Shown: positions 26,201 to 41,200 of the stretch, piece by piece
Layout: each line of letters starts with the position of its first letter
Position numbering within the stretch: the stretch's first letter is position 1
Assembly: GCF_001949145.1 (NCBI RefSeq)
Contig: NW_019091606.1
Coordinates: 146,133 to 210,132 of the forward strand
Direction of reading: 5' to 3'
DNA from: Acanthaster planci
Taxonomy: Eukaryota > Echinodermata > Asteroidea > Valvatida > Acanthasteridae
Length of the DNA stretch: 64,000 nucleotides
Made by a program: the position numbers and the translations under genes
The notes under the pieces: generated by a model
What the model saw: the letters and a program-made list of their open reading frames with translations, nothing else
Told to the model about the DNA's origin: nothing
Databases searched by the model: none

Positions 26201-29200
26201 TGGGGAGCAATAGTGTTCATAAAAATTATAAGTGTACATGTACCTGCAATGTTTCAGTACAGATTCTGCGTAACAGTGTTCTTGGTTTGTGATTATGGAA
26301 TCCCAGGTGTCTGTCACCGTGTCATTTGTCATTGCATGTCTGTTGAACTAACCAGTGACCTAGCATAAATTGAGACAGGTCTCATCCTGGAAGTACATGT
26401 ATATAATGCCTGCGTGCAGCCCTTTCATCAGAGAGAAGACGTAACCATGCAAATTACGGTATGTAAGCTGAGATGATGGGTATGCAACGATGTCACTCTC
26501 GCAACACATTTTTCCCATATTCTCCTTCCTTGAAAATACCATCCGAATCGTCAAGAGAAAAGCTGATCATGAACGAAATGCATGGATTTTGGAACACAAC
26601 TTTGGCTTCAAAAGCCGGTATCAACCCCTAAACAGGCATTTCAAATGACAATTTCCAGAGTTTCGGAAGCCATTAAGAATGAATGTTTCACGGAACGGTA
26701 TCAGACACCATCTATTTTGCCACTGTCTGCATCTGGTGTCTTGCCTGCTGTAGGCAATTGTTACAACCGTATAAAGACAAGTCCGACGTGACGCCTCCTC
26801 TGATTTACCTGGTCAGTTACTTTGCCCACGTTCAGACAGGCCTCGTCCAGCATGGACATGATGCCCTTGTGAGGCTCCTCCACCAGGTCGCAGATGATCC
26901 GGTTGTTGAAGTACTCCACGGTGACCCACTCAATGCCCTCTCGCTGGTACTCCTCCTGCTCTTGCTTCAGCACCAACATGATGAAAAGCTGCTGCAGCTT
27001 CTCGTTGCAGTAGTTGATGCAGAACTGCTCAAAACTGGGGGATACGGGAGGGGGGGAGAACACGTCACTTCACTCTTTTTTACTGGTAACAATCTGAGTG
27101 GCCTAAGACATATTAAACTGTCAGAAAACAAAGGATTCTAGGGTAAATTGGATGTTCTGTCTTTTTTACGGTTCAGAAGATCCAGTTCCGTAGAAAAGAG
27201 ATATCTCCATGTACACGTTGAACTGTTGCAGGTATACAATCCATGTATACGTAACCTGATGAAGGCCGAATGGCTGAAACTTTGTTAAATAAATAGCTGT
27301 TTTTATGTTACGTTTTTAAGTTTGTTCTTCAATTGGTTTGTTGTATTCTGCATAAAACATACATGTTTATATGTGTATATCAGTCAAATTAGGATCAATT
27401 TCATTTTACTTTCCTTATTCACAGTTTTATCCTGGCTACTTCCTTTTTAATTGGTTGCCGCTGCTTTTAGAACACGTTTCTGTGACTGCTAAATTCTCTA
27501 GAGGTATTGTGGGAGATGAACAGTGATCAGCAAATAGGGATATGCAAATGTGAACAACATTTACGGTATCATCAGACCTCCCAACCCATTTGGCGGAAAA
27601 TTTCCACTGTTTCACTCCATTTCCGCCATTCCGATTTTGACCCTAAAATTTCTGCCAAATAGCAATATTGACGTGCCTATCAGTTATCGGAAAATGTCCA
27701 CATAATCTTGTACATTAACTGTACCGCAACAAACCACGTCCGTTACAGCACCCTCTTTTGACATGTACCTGCTGCGAGTTGGACATGATCACGTGATAAA
27801 ACGCCCTCTATTGACAAGCTACATTGTATGTTGCATTGCGTGGTGTCCGGTTTTGCTACAGACAGAAGAACATTTTGGAACCAAGTAGAGGGTCCGTGAC
27901 AAGACAAAACCCTTCTGTGGAATCGACCACCATTGTGTAAGAGTGCAAGTACCATGCGGTGAGTTTTTACAGGAGAAATATGATGTTACGTATAATATTA
28001 TGAATTTTCATGAAAAAGTATGAATTTTGGGGAGAAGGATTCTGAATTCTTGATACCCAGTGCTGGGAGGTCTGTTATTACGCACCCTGGTCCGACCTGG
28101 TCTGTGCAATACTACAAACATAAATGATTACTAGAACTTTCTCTTGTTTGTGGACAGTATGGATAATAGTAAAATCCCAAATCAGAATTTATATCCTTCC
28201 AGAGCAAAAACTCCATCACTGGTCCTTGTCTGTGGTAAATGTGCATGTACCTGCTGCTGCACGCGTGTACATGTGAAATAAGAGTGATTCCCACAACAGT
28301 AAGCCATACAGAGGTTGCCACAGAGGGGCCATTTTTCAAGTAAATAGTCAAGCAATGCATGGCCACCTTGCTGCAATTTTGCATTTGAGAGCACGTCAGC
28401 AGACAACTTCAAGTAGGAGAAATCTTTGACAGATTGGAGCATTCAATGCAAAACAAAGAAGAAAGGATTAATCAAAACTTCAACTCAGAATACACTGATA
28501 CGTGCATGTACTTAATTTCTTCCCTGATAGACAAATATCAGGAATAATTCAAGTAGTCGACCATCTCCCACAGTGCACTGCAAAAAATGGCCTTTCCTTG
28601 GTGGCCTCTTAGTGATGCAAAGTATTGTGACATATTCAAACAAGCCAGTCCAATGACCCCATCACAACAACCTTGATTGAGAGACCAGAGAACTGTAGAG
28701 GTAAGCTGGAAGGTCATACATGCAGGTTCAAGTTCCACCAAAACACATGTACATGATTCTTTCCCTGATTTATATTGTATATTCCTGCAACACGGAATTA
28801 GAAAGTGCTAAAAAACATTTATCAGTGATGATTTGATGATTAATTAGAAACCCATTTACATGTTGCTACAATGGTACATGTACATACCTATTGTCATCAA
28901 AGATTTCAAAACCATAGATGTCCAACACTCCTATGACAGTGTTCTTGCCATGCTCTAGACTGGTCCCTCGTACTTCAATCGCACTGTTTATCATCCCGAC
29001 AATCCAGGTAAATAGTCTCTCATATATGGCCTGTAGCAAGAAACAAAGTGAATAGACTTTCTTAACTACTTGACGCCAGATGACATGCGCTTATACATGG
29101 GGCCTTGTGGGATACCAGAACAATGGGAAGTACCCCACAAGGCCAGTTTTTACCTTATGGGGTACCAAAATTGGTACCCCACAAGAATTTCACGAAACTG

Positions 29201-32200
29201 ATATTTGGAAATAACTCAAAAAGGGGAAATTTTTGATGGGTAAAAATCTGTCGCAAATTGAAGTGTTTTATCTAAGGGACATACGGTTGAAATTTCAACC
29301 CAGGAAAGTGAATTTGGATTAAATTGGAGTGATTTGAAATTTTGTGTGTGTTGTGTGGGAGTTTTGTACACGAAAACAAAGGAAATACCCCACACGTATA
29401 GCTGTGTAAGGATGTGTGTACATACACACACAATTTTTCTATGAAATGTTGTTCACCGGAGGATGTATACACTTGTTAAAGAATTCTTTTTTCATTTCCG
29501 TGGTTGACATGCATGTATTAACTCGTCATGCTTGGTTGGGTCAAAGTGTGGAAGATGATCCTACTCATGGACGCTGCTACTTTGGCCTCACCCCCAACCA
29601 ACAATAAAACAGGAATGCCTTTCTTGAGTAATCAGAATTGAACAGGTACGTGTACATCAACAGAATCCTTTTAGTTTCCCTAGATGTAGTTTTTGAGTTG
29701 CTTTTCACATCACGTGAGGACACTGTAACCACTCAAAAACGTTGGGCATAGTACCTCATCCCCGAAATTACACATGCGTGATACCTTCAAACTTGTAATA
29801 GCTAGTGAAGCCCACATGATCATGTATCAGCCAACCAGGACAGAGAATCAGCAGGGTATTACAAATGCCCACTCATTTTTCCCACATTGTTATTCCTGTA
29901 GATTGAAGGCCAAATGTTGCCCATAACAGGTAGTCTGCAGTGACAATGCAAAGAGAAGCCCGGTCTTCAGACTGATGCCTTATAGAATGATTTGGTCATG
30001 GTTAAATCTCTAGCTAACTACATGTAATCTAGTTGTTATTCTCTCCAGAACACAAGCCTTTTTGTTTGTAAGTTCTGCAGTTTTTCTCCCTTTGTGTAGA
30101 GAAAAATTTGCAATCTCTAGTGCTCTGTAGGTTGAAATTGGTCTTTGGTGGCCGCCTTAGGTGCCTTTGAAAACCTTTGGCTAGACCACATTAAAGTCAA
30201 TAAGGTATACATCTTTGTTGTACAACGCATTTGATCATACCAGTACATGTAACTATGGAATTTGCACCTAATAAATACTTCTAATCCTAATATGTACACT
30301 CGCCTTGGCAAACGCATCCCTGCCGTAATACGCCTGCTCCGTGGTGTGGCTCTTCTCCATGACTTCCCCCTTGGCTGCCACCACACGGTAGCACAGAGCC
30401 GTCTGTAGCTCCTCCTGGCTGACGCTGAGCAGCGTGGCGATGGTGGACAGCTCCCCAGGATTGCTGACGGAGCAGGTCTCCTTGTCCTCACTCTCAAAGT
30501 GGACATTTCCCTGAGTAATCACATTTGTAGCATTCCATCAGAAATCACAGAAACTTTGCAAATGACTTAAAATCCTGGAATCTGGGAATTTCGGTAACTT
30601 TTTTAGCAACTTCAATTCTTTACATTCTTCGCTTATTACTTTCTAATATTTTATCAATATTTATAATTTCTTATTTTATTTGACAAACCCCCGATGTTGT
30701 CCAGCACAATGCGATGAAACCTGTTATTTACTCAATATGGTGGCATTTGCACATCATAGAGTACATGTAATTAGACACTTTTAACTTTTTTTTCTGAGCA
30801 GCAGCACTGGTAATGCTGCGACTGCAACGCTTACATTTCAAAGTCGTTTGTGAACCAACGGTGCGCAGTAACTACCAAACGAGCCTTCGTTGCACAGAAA
30901 ATTGTGCCCTCTCTTGGTCCATCTCGGAGCCCATACCATACATAAAGAAAACTCTTACTTGACCTTCTGGAATAGAAGACTCTTACTTGAAGGGTTGGTT
31001 CTTATATGTGCATTGCAGAATTGTAAATATAAACTAGGCATCACCACTTTGTCAGAAGTGAAATACATTAAACTTTCAGTGAAAAAATGTCCCATGTTCA
31101 TTCTGAGCATGAACCAACAAAAACTCAGGTACACGTACATGTCCATTCTCTCCTGCTCACACATGTACATTTCAACAAAACATCTCTGCCTATTACAGAC
31201 AGCCCACTGTGCCTTCCAGCTGAGGCATGTACAAATGTACACGTACATAGCTCAAGTTCTTGGACAACATTCAGTGGACTGCAGAAGCTCACCAAGTGTA
31301 AGATGACAGCCAGGAGTTTCCACATAGACGCCTGTTGATCTGCTGAAAACCCAGCGTCCCTGAGAGCCTCCAGAGTGGCCTTGTGGTTCTTCTTGTCATT
31401 AAATGCGGCAGGCTATTCAAACCACAAAAGAAAAACCTGTTTCTAACGTGTTTGCACGTACATGTACATGTAGCCATAGCTTTTTTAACCTACCTCTTTG
31501 GTAATACATGCACACTATGAAAACATATCGGTGGGACTGTTATTCCACATCCAAAAAGTTAGGACACTAAAGAGTGTTCCAGCAAGAGCACTGCATGCCC
31601 CAATCAGAAGGCACATTGTGCACCTGATGGGAATATAACAATTCCCATCAGAAACATATTTGTATTGTTCCGTAAAGGCACATTCCAGTAGAAATAGGCA
31701 TGTTTCGACTTTTGAGACGCTCCCTATACACCCTAACATGTGAAATTTTCCAGCTGTACATGAGTAGAATCTCAACCTTAGGCAAGATATGCCCACCACG
31801 TGTGGCGAAAGGGTGGAAGTGACCAAGGCCTAATAGTGCAGTATTACTGTAACCTCAGATACTGAAATGAAACAATCTCCTACGCCAATACCTATACATA
31901 CATGTATATGCACGGAGGTTTAGCTACATGTACCAGTGTGTCCAGTAAATGCAACATACATGTACATGTATGGATGTTCACAGTGAATACATATACAGGA
32001 ACATGCACATGTAATATACATGTAATAACAATGAATAATTTACAATGTATGTATGCATAACTAAGGCCAAAAAAAAAGACTCCAGTTTCTGGTCTTTGTA
32101 TTTTGTATGGTCTTTGCGTACAAGAACCCGCTTGCAACCACCTGTCTTTCTTTCGCCGATTGGGGGTGTACTTCAGTTCGGGGCAGAATGCATTCTCCTT

Positions 32201-35200
32201 CCGGTGCAAAAGAATGCCACCCATTAGGAGGGTATAATTAATGTCACGTGATCTGCTCTGCCATTTTCCCCAAAATTAGATGAATGGATTTCTTCAGGTG
32301 TTCATGCGCAGGATAGTCAGAAGCTGGCTAGCCCAAAGGCAAGCTTGCTGCATACTTCTGTAAGCATGTCTACTTTGCAGCAAGCTTGCCTAAAGCGTGT
32401 GCCTCAAGCTTCTCTGCGTGCCATTGACAGCATGAATGACGTGCAATCTCATGTAAGCTTGCAGCAAGCAAATACATGAACATGTATCTACCAGCTTAAT
32501 ACACGCTTGCAGCAAGCTCGGTTATTCTGTTGAGGTACATGTACACGTACAATAATTGGCAAATATCACCCTTCCAATGAGTCATTTGTTTTCTGAAAGA
32601 CAAGCTCCATTCACATACATGTATGAGCAAGACACTAAGCAATTAATGAAGTGCGATTTCTTTGTGTCTTGTGCCCTACCTCCACATTGCCTTGACTGAT
32701 GAAATGGTACAGAGAGAAGTCCCGCTTGAGTTGCAAGTCACCAAGCTGCTGCTCATTGGCCCCGGTCAGCAGCTGATAGAAAGAATGGAAGCTACGCTCG
32801 CCTTTCTGTTGCCGCACAACTCTTGACTAAAAACACAAAGCAAATTAACACAGAAGTGAAAGCAAATTTGATAGAAATGCTTGAATAAACATTCTCAAAA
32901 CCACCGAAGTCAAAATACTTTCTTTAATAAATATTTTGTACAAACAAACCTGGACTTTTTCGGCCACCAGATTTGGCATAGAATATTCCCTGAAAATACA
33001 ACCACCTCTGTACTTGTTGTCTAGAGGCTTTCAACCTGATACCGGTAAGTTACCTCACAACTAAGGAGACTTACGTTACGTTACGTCACTCTATATACTT
33101 CAATTAACATCTGCAAAACCACTGATGTCAATGGCACATGTGCACAGGGACTGGTGCCTACATACACCGGTACATATGCATACGTACATGTACACCTATA
33201 CCAACCTGTTCCTCTAACAATTAAGAGGAGAACGTTTGCTGTTAATGCGTTTCCACTTGATATTGCGTGTTGATCAATCAATGAATTTACACTGACTTGT
33301 TCACTGTGGGCATGTACAAATACATGTACATGTACATGCCCAATGCTTGGTGCATGAATGTGACTGAAAAACACACTCAAATTTTGCCCGCATGCTAATG
33401 TTTATGAATAAGATTGCTCAGTACATATTTAAAATAGGTGAGGTCATTTGAGAACAAACCACATGAGTAAGTTGGGGGTACAGCCGGACTGATGAGGCAG
33501 ACTTCGTGTGGGCATGCTGTTGTTCCCAAATGACCTGAGATTTGCTTCATTTTAGGCATGCTCTGCTGGAATGCCAAACTGGTTCACTGGATAAAGATTA
33601 CATTAAAGAAGAAAAGAAACAAGATAGCTGTATCCTTTTTTTACTGTTTTGTTTGTTTCTGCATACCTTTCTGGCAGCTTACAATTCACCACCTCCCAGG
33701 ACCACTTCTTATTACCCATTTTGACAATGAGTTTTCTGTGTCCATGTGAATTTGCTTTTCTGTCACTAGTCTGAGTCTTGAGGGGTGGCTGGGGGAAATT
33801 GGATGTTTTAACCCTAACCTTCCCCAACCACACAGAATTAAACAGTACTAAAGTGTTTAATTCTGTGGGGATAGGTCTGGTAGATCCACAACAGCTGGCT
33901 TTTGCATTGGGTTTGGCATACCTCAGAAAAAACAAAGTCCAACAGCCTCTGTGCATAAAGTCCCATATGGGTGTTTAACTTTGTATGAATGGGGAAGGTT
34001 AGGGCCAGCAACCCTTGGGGGTTAGGGTTAAGGTCTGTGAAGGAGTGGCAAATGCAAAATAATCAATGCATCACAAAATTTGACATCAATGAACACTTTT
34101 AGCCCCAAATTGCCAAAGTTGCAATTAAACTTGCTTTAGCTGCGGATGTCAATGGTTGATTTTCCATGTGTACTTTTCTTTACAAATACTTCTTTTCCTG
34201 TATCAGAACATCTGACGTTCAAGTGACAGACAAACAAGAATTTCATGCTATTCCAAGCATGTTTCCAAGTCCTTTCCTCAATATGATTTAATTTTGAGTT
34301 TTGAAAATGTCCACACAGCAGAAAAGCCACTGATGGCGTTCATCTTTCTTTAAACATTTTATCTTTAATATCTATATTTCAGTTACCCCCCATTACACAT
34401 ATATATATGTCTCCTTTTTTATGTGTTTAAATACAAGCATGTTTTGTGCTTCATGTACACACAGTGTACATACATGTACAGCCTGTCCTTGATGCCACAA
34501 AGTTTTGCCCTTGTCCCTTCTTTGTACCGGTAGTTAGCTGACCGACATTTTGGATTCCTGTTTTCTCTTATGAACTTTTTCCTCCTTTTCTGAGAGAGAA
34601 TTAGAAGTTGGAACAACTCCATATACATGTACATGTATCAAGCATGTTTTTTACACTATGTACATATATGGGTGTTTCTACAGGTTTTCCTTGTTGGCAT
34701 AACAATTAATTTTGAGAGCACAATTTACAGTGTGCATCTAACTTCCTCTTCAAGCTGTAGCAATATATGGCTAATGATATCAATAATTACTGCCAATATC
34801 TTTCCACTAAATTCCAGACTTTATTGTCACTATGACCTCGGTATAAAGTACATGTACAGTATTTGGTTCCAAGATAGAGGCAGTTATTGTACGCTCACAT
34901 CTGCACTCCATGAGCTTAAACCACACGGATGTACAGCAGATGCGTACGCATTGCCATTTACACCGCACCAAACAACTTGCAAGCTAATGGAAATGAAATC
35001 ACGGCCCCACTTGGGTCAACAAAATTGAGCTGAAAGTAATTCCTAGGCTTTCCTCATAGCTGCGATACATGGGTATTGATTTGAATCAACTTCCGCTGCA
35101 GGCCCAGTCTGACGTTGCATCTTCCTCATCAAGTGCCGCAAGTCCACTTGCAAACTGTCCCTGACATGCCTACAGAAGGCCTGCCGGTATGGTACTCCCG

Positions 35201-38200
35201 GTATACGTACATGTACATGTATGTACATACCGGTACCTACAGTCTATACTTGATACAGTTGGTTAGCTCATCTTCCTGTCACTGCCAGCACTGAAGACAA
35301 CTCTGTGACGGGGGCCCAATTAAACAGCAAATCAATACACCCCTGATTGATCTCTCGCTTTAATTACCTTGCCATTCTGTCCATTCTCTTTTCTTACTTT
35401 CCTGTGGGCAGGTGGAAAGGGAGAAACCAGGACATGTACCAGTAGTTTACATATACACATGTAAGAGACTCTACATGCTGCCTGAAATTTAGGCCAATCT
35501 GCAGAAAACATACATGTAATGCAAATCAAGTAAACAAATCTCTCGCAATGAAAACCCCAACTTCCACATTCAGGTATTAAGGGACAGTGCATAACTGGGG
35601 GATACTTAATTTTGGCCACTAATGATACATTGTACTTTGTGCTTGAAGTGACTGCACATGTACAATACACATGTACATGTACATATGCACAGTTTACATG
35701 GGCATTGACAGAGCAATTTTTTTTTATTTACATGTACATGTACGTACTGTACATATATGTGTTCCAATACTTGTCTGCAAAACTAGAATACAGTACACGT
35801 ACATGTATGTCAATCCTTTTAAGGACAATTTCTGACATCCTTGTCTTCTTCTCTCTGTTGTCTTTTCTTCCTTTGTTAAGAATCTACGGGGGTGTTTGCT
35901 TGGTTTGGGGTGTGGATGTCAAACAGGAAAGGGAAATGTGCTGGCATGCAGAGCCAGCAAGCCGGACATTAAGCATCACTTAACCCAAACAATGGCTAGA
36001 TGAGGTCAGGATGGGCTGAAGGCTACATACAAAATAACAATGGGGCTCAAATAAATTTTTGACAGCATCAGTCCTGAACTGATTCACTTTCTTTTCCCCT
36101 TTTTTGGGAAGGGCCATCGGTCTGAATTAAAATTTAACAATGGCAGGATGTACATTTTGTATGCAATCAAGTACACGTACACTGTATGTACAGTGCAATG
36201 TATAAATTCACATTTTATCAGCAAATCGCAGCAGGAAAAGCATACATGTACATGTGCATACGGTAACGTGTACATGTACGTGTTCATAGCAAAGTGTTAA
36301 CAATACTATTACTTTTAATTAACCCATCACACCAAAATATTTATCATGTTTGCATGTCTGTGAGAAAAGAGACTGAAATAACACATTACAAACCCTATCA
36401 ATCTCTGGCTCCATCAGAAGTACAAGTAGCTAACATCACGTTCATTAATATTTTACCACTTTATTTACTCATTTAAAAAAAAAAAACAGTTCAGACCAAT
36501 TTAATGGTATAAAGCCTTAACAAGAAAAACAAGGTGAAAATCAATGGGGTGTGTAAACTTGAAATACGTGTATAAGCAGAACTACTGTCATTTACCAGTA
36601 TGCACAATAAAAGTACATGTACATGTGACACAGACATGTGCATGAAATGGGATTAAGCTGCCGTAAAAAATCTACCGGTACATGTTTTGTACATGCGCAC
36701 ATGTTCATAAACATATGCGTGTACCGGTACATATGAAATATTATTTGCAAAAACATGACACTAAGGCCAATAACCCTAACCCCAGGGGTATGAGTGTAAA
36801 AACATATTGAAAGTGGAGGATTGAGGACTGTTAGTGTTAAAAATGGACAAGTTTGTACATGTTATTACTTGACAATCATCATGTACCGGTACCTACATGT
36901 ACATGTGTAGGGTAGCAAATGAACTGGTAGGTAATTCCACAATTTCTAATACACAGTGCACTGGTATACATGTTCATACCAGTAAGTGTATAAAACATAT
37001 TGAGTCTCTGATTCTCTGCGCATTTAACGGTGACACGCATGTAGCAACCTTAGGCGTACAGGTTATCCCCCCCGCCACCAATATTTTGTAACAAGTGCCC
37101 TTTTTTGCACATTAGAGATGCATTCTTGACACAGTTGTCCTATCAGTCAAAATCAGTCAAGTGACATGTGATACATGTATGTCTATATGTTCGTGTATGT
37201 ATATTGTACTGTAGTAGAAAGTAGAAGGAATCTTTGACTGTTACAGCAAAAGGAGGGTAGTGCCCATTTTTTCCCCACGAGCAGGATTTTTTGCCTTACT
37301 GTTAAGTTACATGTACCATACCCGACGTTGTGAAAACTTTAGAAATTTTGTGGCCATAAAGAGTGCAGGCTGTGCCATTCATTTTGAACAGTACGTTGCT
37401 TTCCCCCTTCCTCGTATTTTCAGAAAGTTGGGTGACCTGTAAACAAAAGGTTTAGCAAGGATGCTGAGTGTCCCTTTTCACATTTACTCTACCCAACACA
37501 TCCCCCATCAAAATAACGTTGCTACGTGTACATGTACACCCCAAGGCAAACCGAAAGGGAATCAGGGAAAACTAAAACCAAACAAATTAAATACATGTAT
37601 ATACATGTACATGTACCTTGGGTCACTCTACAAATTTGGGGTCCAAACATGACAAAGAGTGACATTTTCCGTCCCTGTTACCTCTTACATGTATGCCAGA
37701 TGGGACAGGGAAGGGGGAAAAAAATTGCACCCCAAATTTATAGAATAACCCATGTACATATACATGTGTCAACATTGTACATGTACAGTGTTTTTTTCAA
37801 TTTACCGGTGCAATGACCTACAAAACAAAAAAGGGAAAAGAAACCAGCAAATGCAAAAAGTTTGATGCCTAATTTGAATGCACCGGTAACCACTGCAGTG
37901 ACATGCTTTGAACTCACTCAGTACATACTGGCATGTATCTCATTAGGCTTATCATTTGCATTTTGTTAATCAACCTGTTAATCCAATACTACATGATGGA
38001 ATATCGGAAGTGCCCTGCATCCATGTACTTACATTTGTACAATAATAGAAAACACACAATGTACCGATACATGTACAAACTGTACACACATGTACATGTA
38101 TCTAATACATTTAGAGCATTTCCATTGGCCATGTTTTTAGTTTCATGTACATACATGTACATGTACATATAGTACTGTAAATATACGAGTGTACACAGTG

Positions 38201-41200
38201 TACCGGTACATGTACCGGTACCCATTTAAGTAAATGATTTGGTTTCCAAGATGCTATTACATGTAAGTTCACATAAGTAAAAATGAAACTACTGACCAAC
38301 TATAAATCAGGCTTTACATTTACATGTACACATAACGGTACATGTAAAGTCTACATGTACCTCAAAGCTAACAATGCCAAATACGTGTTTACATGTATGT
38401 CTTTTAAAAAGACAAAACATCCTGCAATAGAGGCCACAGTATAGATACCAATAGATGACAATGTGAATACGCCAATACATTATAATGTAGCAGGTAATGG
38501 GGTCAAATATCCAGTTCCCATTTGAGTGATAAGTGCAGGTTCTAACAATGAGTTTCAATTAATGCAATGCTATACACGTGTGTTGAAATTCAACAGTGCA
38601 TAAGTCTCTCACAAACAGCACACTTGACAAACGAGGAGGAAAGTCCAAAGTGTTTTTAAATTTTCAGTGGCATGAGCGTGAAGTAAAAAACAAGGAAATC
38701 AGCTAATCCAAGGAAAAGTTGCACGCCTGGTTTAGGGCAATTTTTGTAGTTTAATGCTGGTGTCAGAAATGTTACTAATTTGTACATGTAATCTGTAAAA
38801 ACTCCATATTAGCTAGAGTTTCTCGAGGAGTCCAGTTGGTGCAATGGAACTTTCCTCGCCTTCCACCTCTGTGACAAGGGTTTGAAGCATGTACAGTGTA
38901 CATGTAACATGTACTGTACATAGATGTAGGTTAGTACTGATTGGATGTCAAGTTTCTATCTGGTTCTGTGNNNNNNNNNNNNNNNNNNNNNNNNNNNNNN
39001 NNNNNNNNNNNNNNNNNNNNNNNNNNNNNNNNNNNNNNNNNNNNNNNNNNNNNNNNNNNNNNNNNNNNNNNNNNNNNNNNNNNNNNNNNNNNNNNNNNNN
39101 NNNNNNNNNNNNNNNNNNNNNNNNNNNNNNNNNNNNNNNNNNNNNNNNNNNNNNNNNNNNNNNNNNNNNNNNNNNNNNNNNNNNNNNNNNNNNNNNNNNN
39201 NNNNNNNNNNNNNNNNNNNNNNNNNNNNNNNNNNNNNNNNNNNNNNNNNNNNNNNNNNNNNNNNNNNNNNNNNNNNNNNNNNNNNNNNNNNNNNNNNNNN
39301 NNNNNNNNNNNNNNNNNNNNNNNNNNNNNNNNNNNNNCTCACCTCTAAAACCAAACATTTCATGTTTGTCTTTTTTTTTCCGCTCAAGAACTCTGGCTGC
39401 AGTGCCTCTATGAACTTTGAGGAATTTGATAGCAGAAAGAAACAAATTATAGCGTACATTTACACGTACATACTTAAGCTAGCTGAATGTTAAGGGTGCA
39501 AACGTTGGCTGGTGTTTTTAGGGTCAACTGAGGCAAATACTTAAACAGTTCTGCTCCACTATTCAGGACAATCCAAGTCAGTCAATCCACAGACTCAATG
39601 AACAAATACGCTTACAGTGAGTTGAGGTTGAAGTTCATGTACATGTATGGTACCTATCTTGCTCAGTATGTTTCTAACTTTACATCACTGACTTCTTTTC
39701 CTTCACCTGAGTGGAAATTGCAGAAAGCTGGTGAAACTGCTCTACAAAGTGCTTATTGGCTTCTTCACAAAATTAAGAGGAAAGGTTACAGCCTAAAATG
39801 TAGAAATCTACTCTTCTGAATATTTTGGCACAGTTGTAATCACCAGATACCATACACTGAGTTACTTGCACCCACTTGAACTACCGGTGCCTCATGTCAG
39901 ATGATGTCTTAACACACAGGGATTTATTGAAACACGGAGGACAGCTAAACCCATTCCAACAAATTCTGTATATGTGCCGCAGTGCTGCATGATGACTATA
40001 CTTGTCCTCATGCTCAAGTGATTCCTGTACACCCGTTGAGGTTCTAACTAGTCCGTGAAGGTTGGCCGTGTGCGGATCCCTCATGTGGCCATGAACCGTG
40101 GCCGAGCACTGCAGCAACTTCAAGTACATGTATATCCCCCATGATATACATGTACAGGTACGTGTTGCCCCAGTTTTCAAAAAAGTGATGATGCGTATAA
40201 AAGAAATGTCACATAAATCTTGATCAAATGACCACCAAGGGTCAGCGCTTGTAAATTCCAACTCTGTAAAGGATGTGTTTTTTGGTAGTATTTTGTCATT
40301 TTAAAAAGCCTGTATTTCCAACAAAAAATAATGCCGCGCCCGGGGCAAATTCGACATGGAACAATCCACTGGGGCATTATTAAATCCTAGTGTGAAAATC
40401 TCTCTGCCTACAGGTACCTTTTCTAGCAGGTAGTTATTGATGTGACCCCCAATGGGGTCTCCTTTGAAGTCAAAGTTGATGTCCATGTACTTCCCAAAGC
40501 GACTGGAGTTGTCATTGCGGTTGGTCTTGGCATTGCCAAAGGCCTCAAGGATGGTGTTGGACTGGATGAGGATATTCTTCACTCTGTGGGGAAAACATGC
40601 ACAACTTCATCCACTGGAACCATACAAGCTATGTCTGGGTCTTCCACTATTTGCACCGGTATACATGTATGTATTAAAGCCAATGCCAATTATTCCAATA
40701 TTGCACGTTCAATTGATAATCAAAATATTAAAATACATTCTACATGCATTTATTTCTGAATCAATGAAAAACAACAAAATAAAAAAGGTCCAAATTCAGT
40801 TACAGTGTTATCTGTTACAATGTTTAAGTTGCATTCGAAACCTTACTTCAAGCTGTTATAAATGAGTAAACTTAAAAACATGCACATACACTGTACGGTC
40901 CAGCTGAATGCATGTGGCAAACACAAAGGCACAGATTTTCTTCTCCACTTTGTTTATTTTACTTCATTTTTTTACTGGACTTTCAGTACAAACATTGAGT
41001 TTCTGGATAATTCCACGGTTAAGACACTGACACATAGGGAAGGATGTTCACAACGTATCCTGTTCTATCATATGGTGGTACAGGTGTACAAGGTACCATA
41101 CATGTAAATGTACAACCTGTTAGGACCTACGTGTACTCACATGTAGACTGCGAACTCTAGTGCTGTTTCTTCAGAAGTACCCTATCTCTTTATCACAAAG

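Larger units (their letters stand above)
14209..32679 (-). other. MYO1D introns 5-19
   Basis: Fifteen introns of about 0.35-2.0 kb between the listed exons. The contents I can recognise are listed separately (elements at 15675, 17066, 18854, 19945, 22543, 23672, 25214, 27249, 27573, 29099, 30813, 32337). The rest shows no further gene. Confidence 0.7.
32827..40417 (-). other. MYO1D intron 4 (7.6 kb)
   Basis: The longest intron. It holds MITEs (33405, 33808, 36771), very many TACATGTA and TACCGGTA palindromes, a 367-base N gap and no recognisable exon. Confidence 0.85.

Noticed and set aside
26683-27141. 152-codon plus-strand frame over exon 9
   Set aside because: Antisense shadow of a highly conserved MYO1D exon.
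35208-35240. TACATGTA runs as a possible CRISPR array
   Set aside because: Repeats are hexamer palindromes without regular spacers, in a eukaryotic intron.
36771-36843. CCCTAACCCC as interstitial telomere repeat
   Set aside because: Only one or two units, always within the same 75-bp element and paired with an inverted end.
38889-39493. Open frames running through the N gap
   Set aside because: They are artefacts of unknown bases being read as open sequence; the neighbouring exons join without a missing part.
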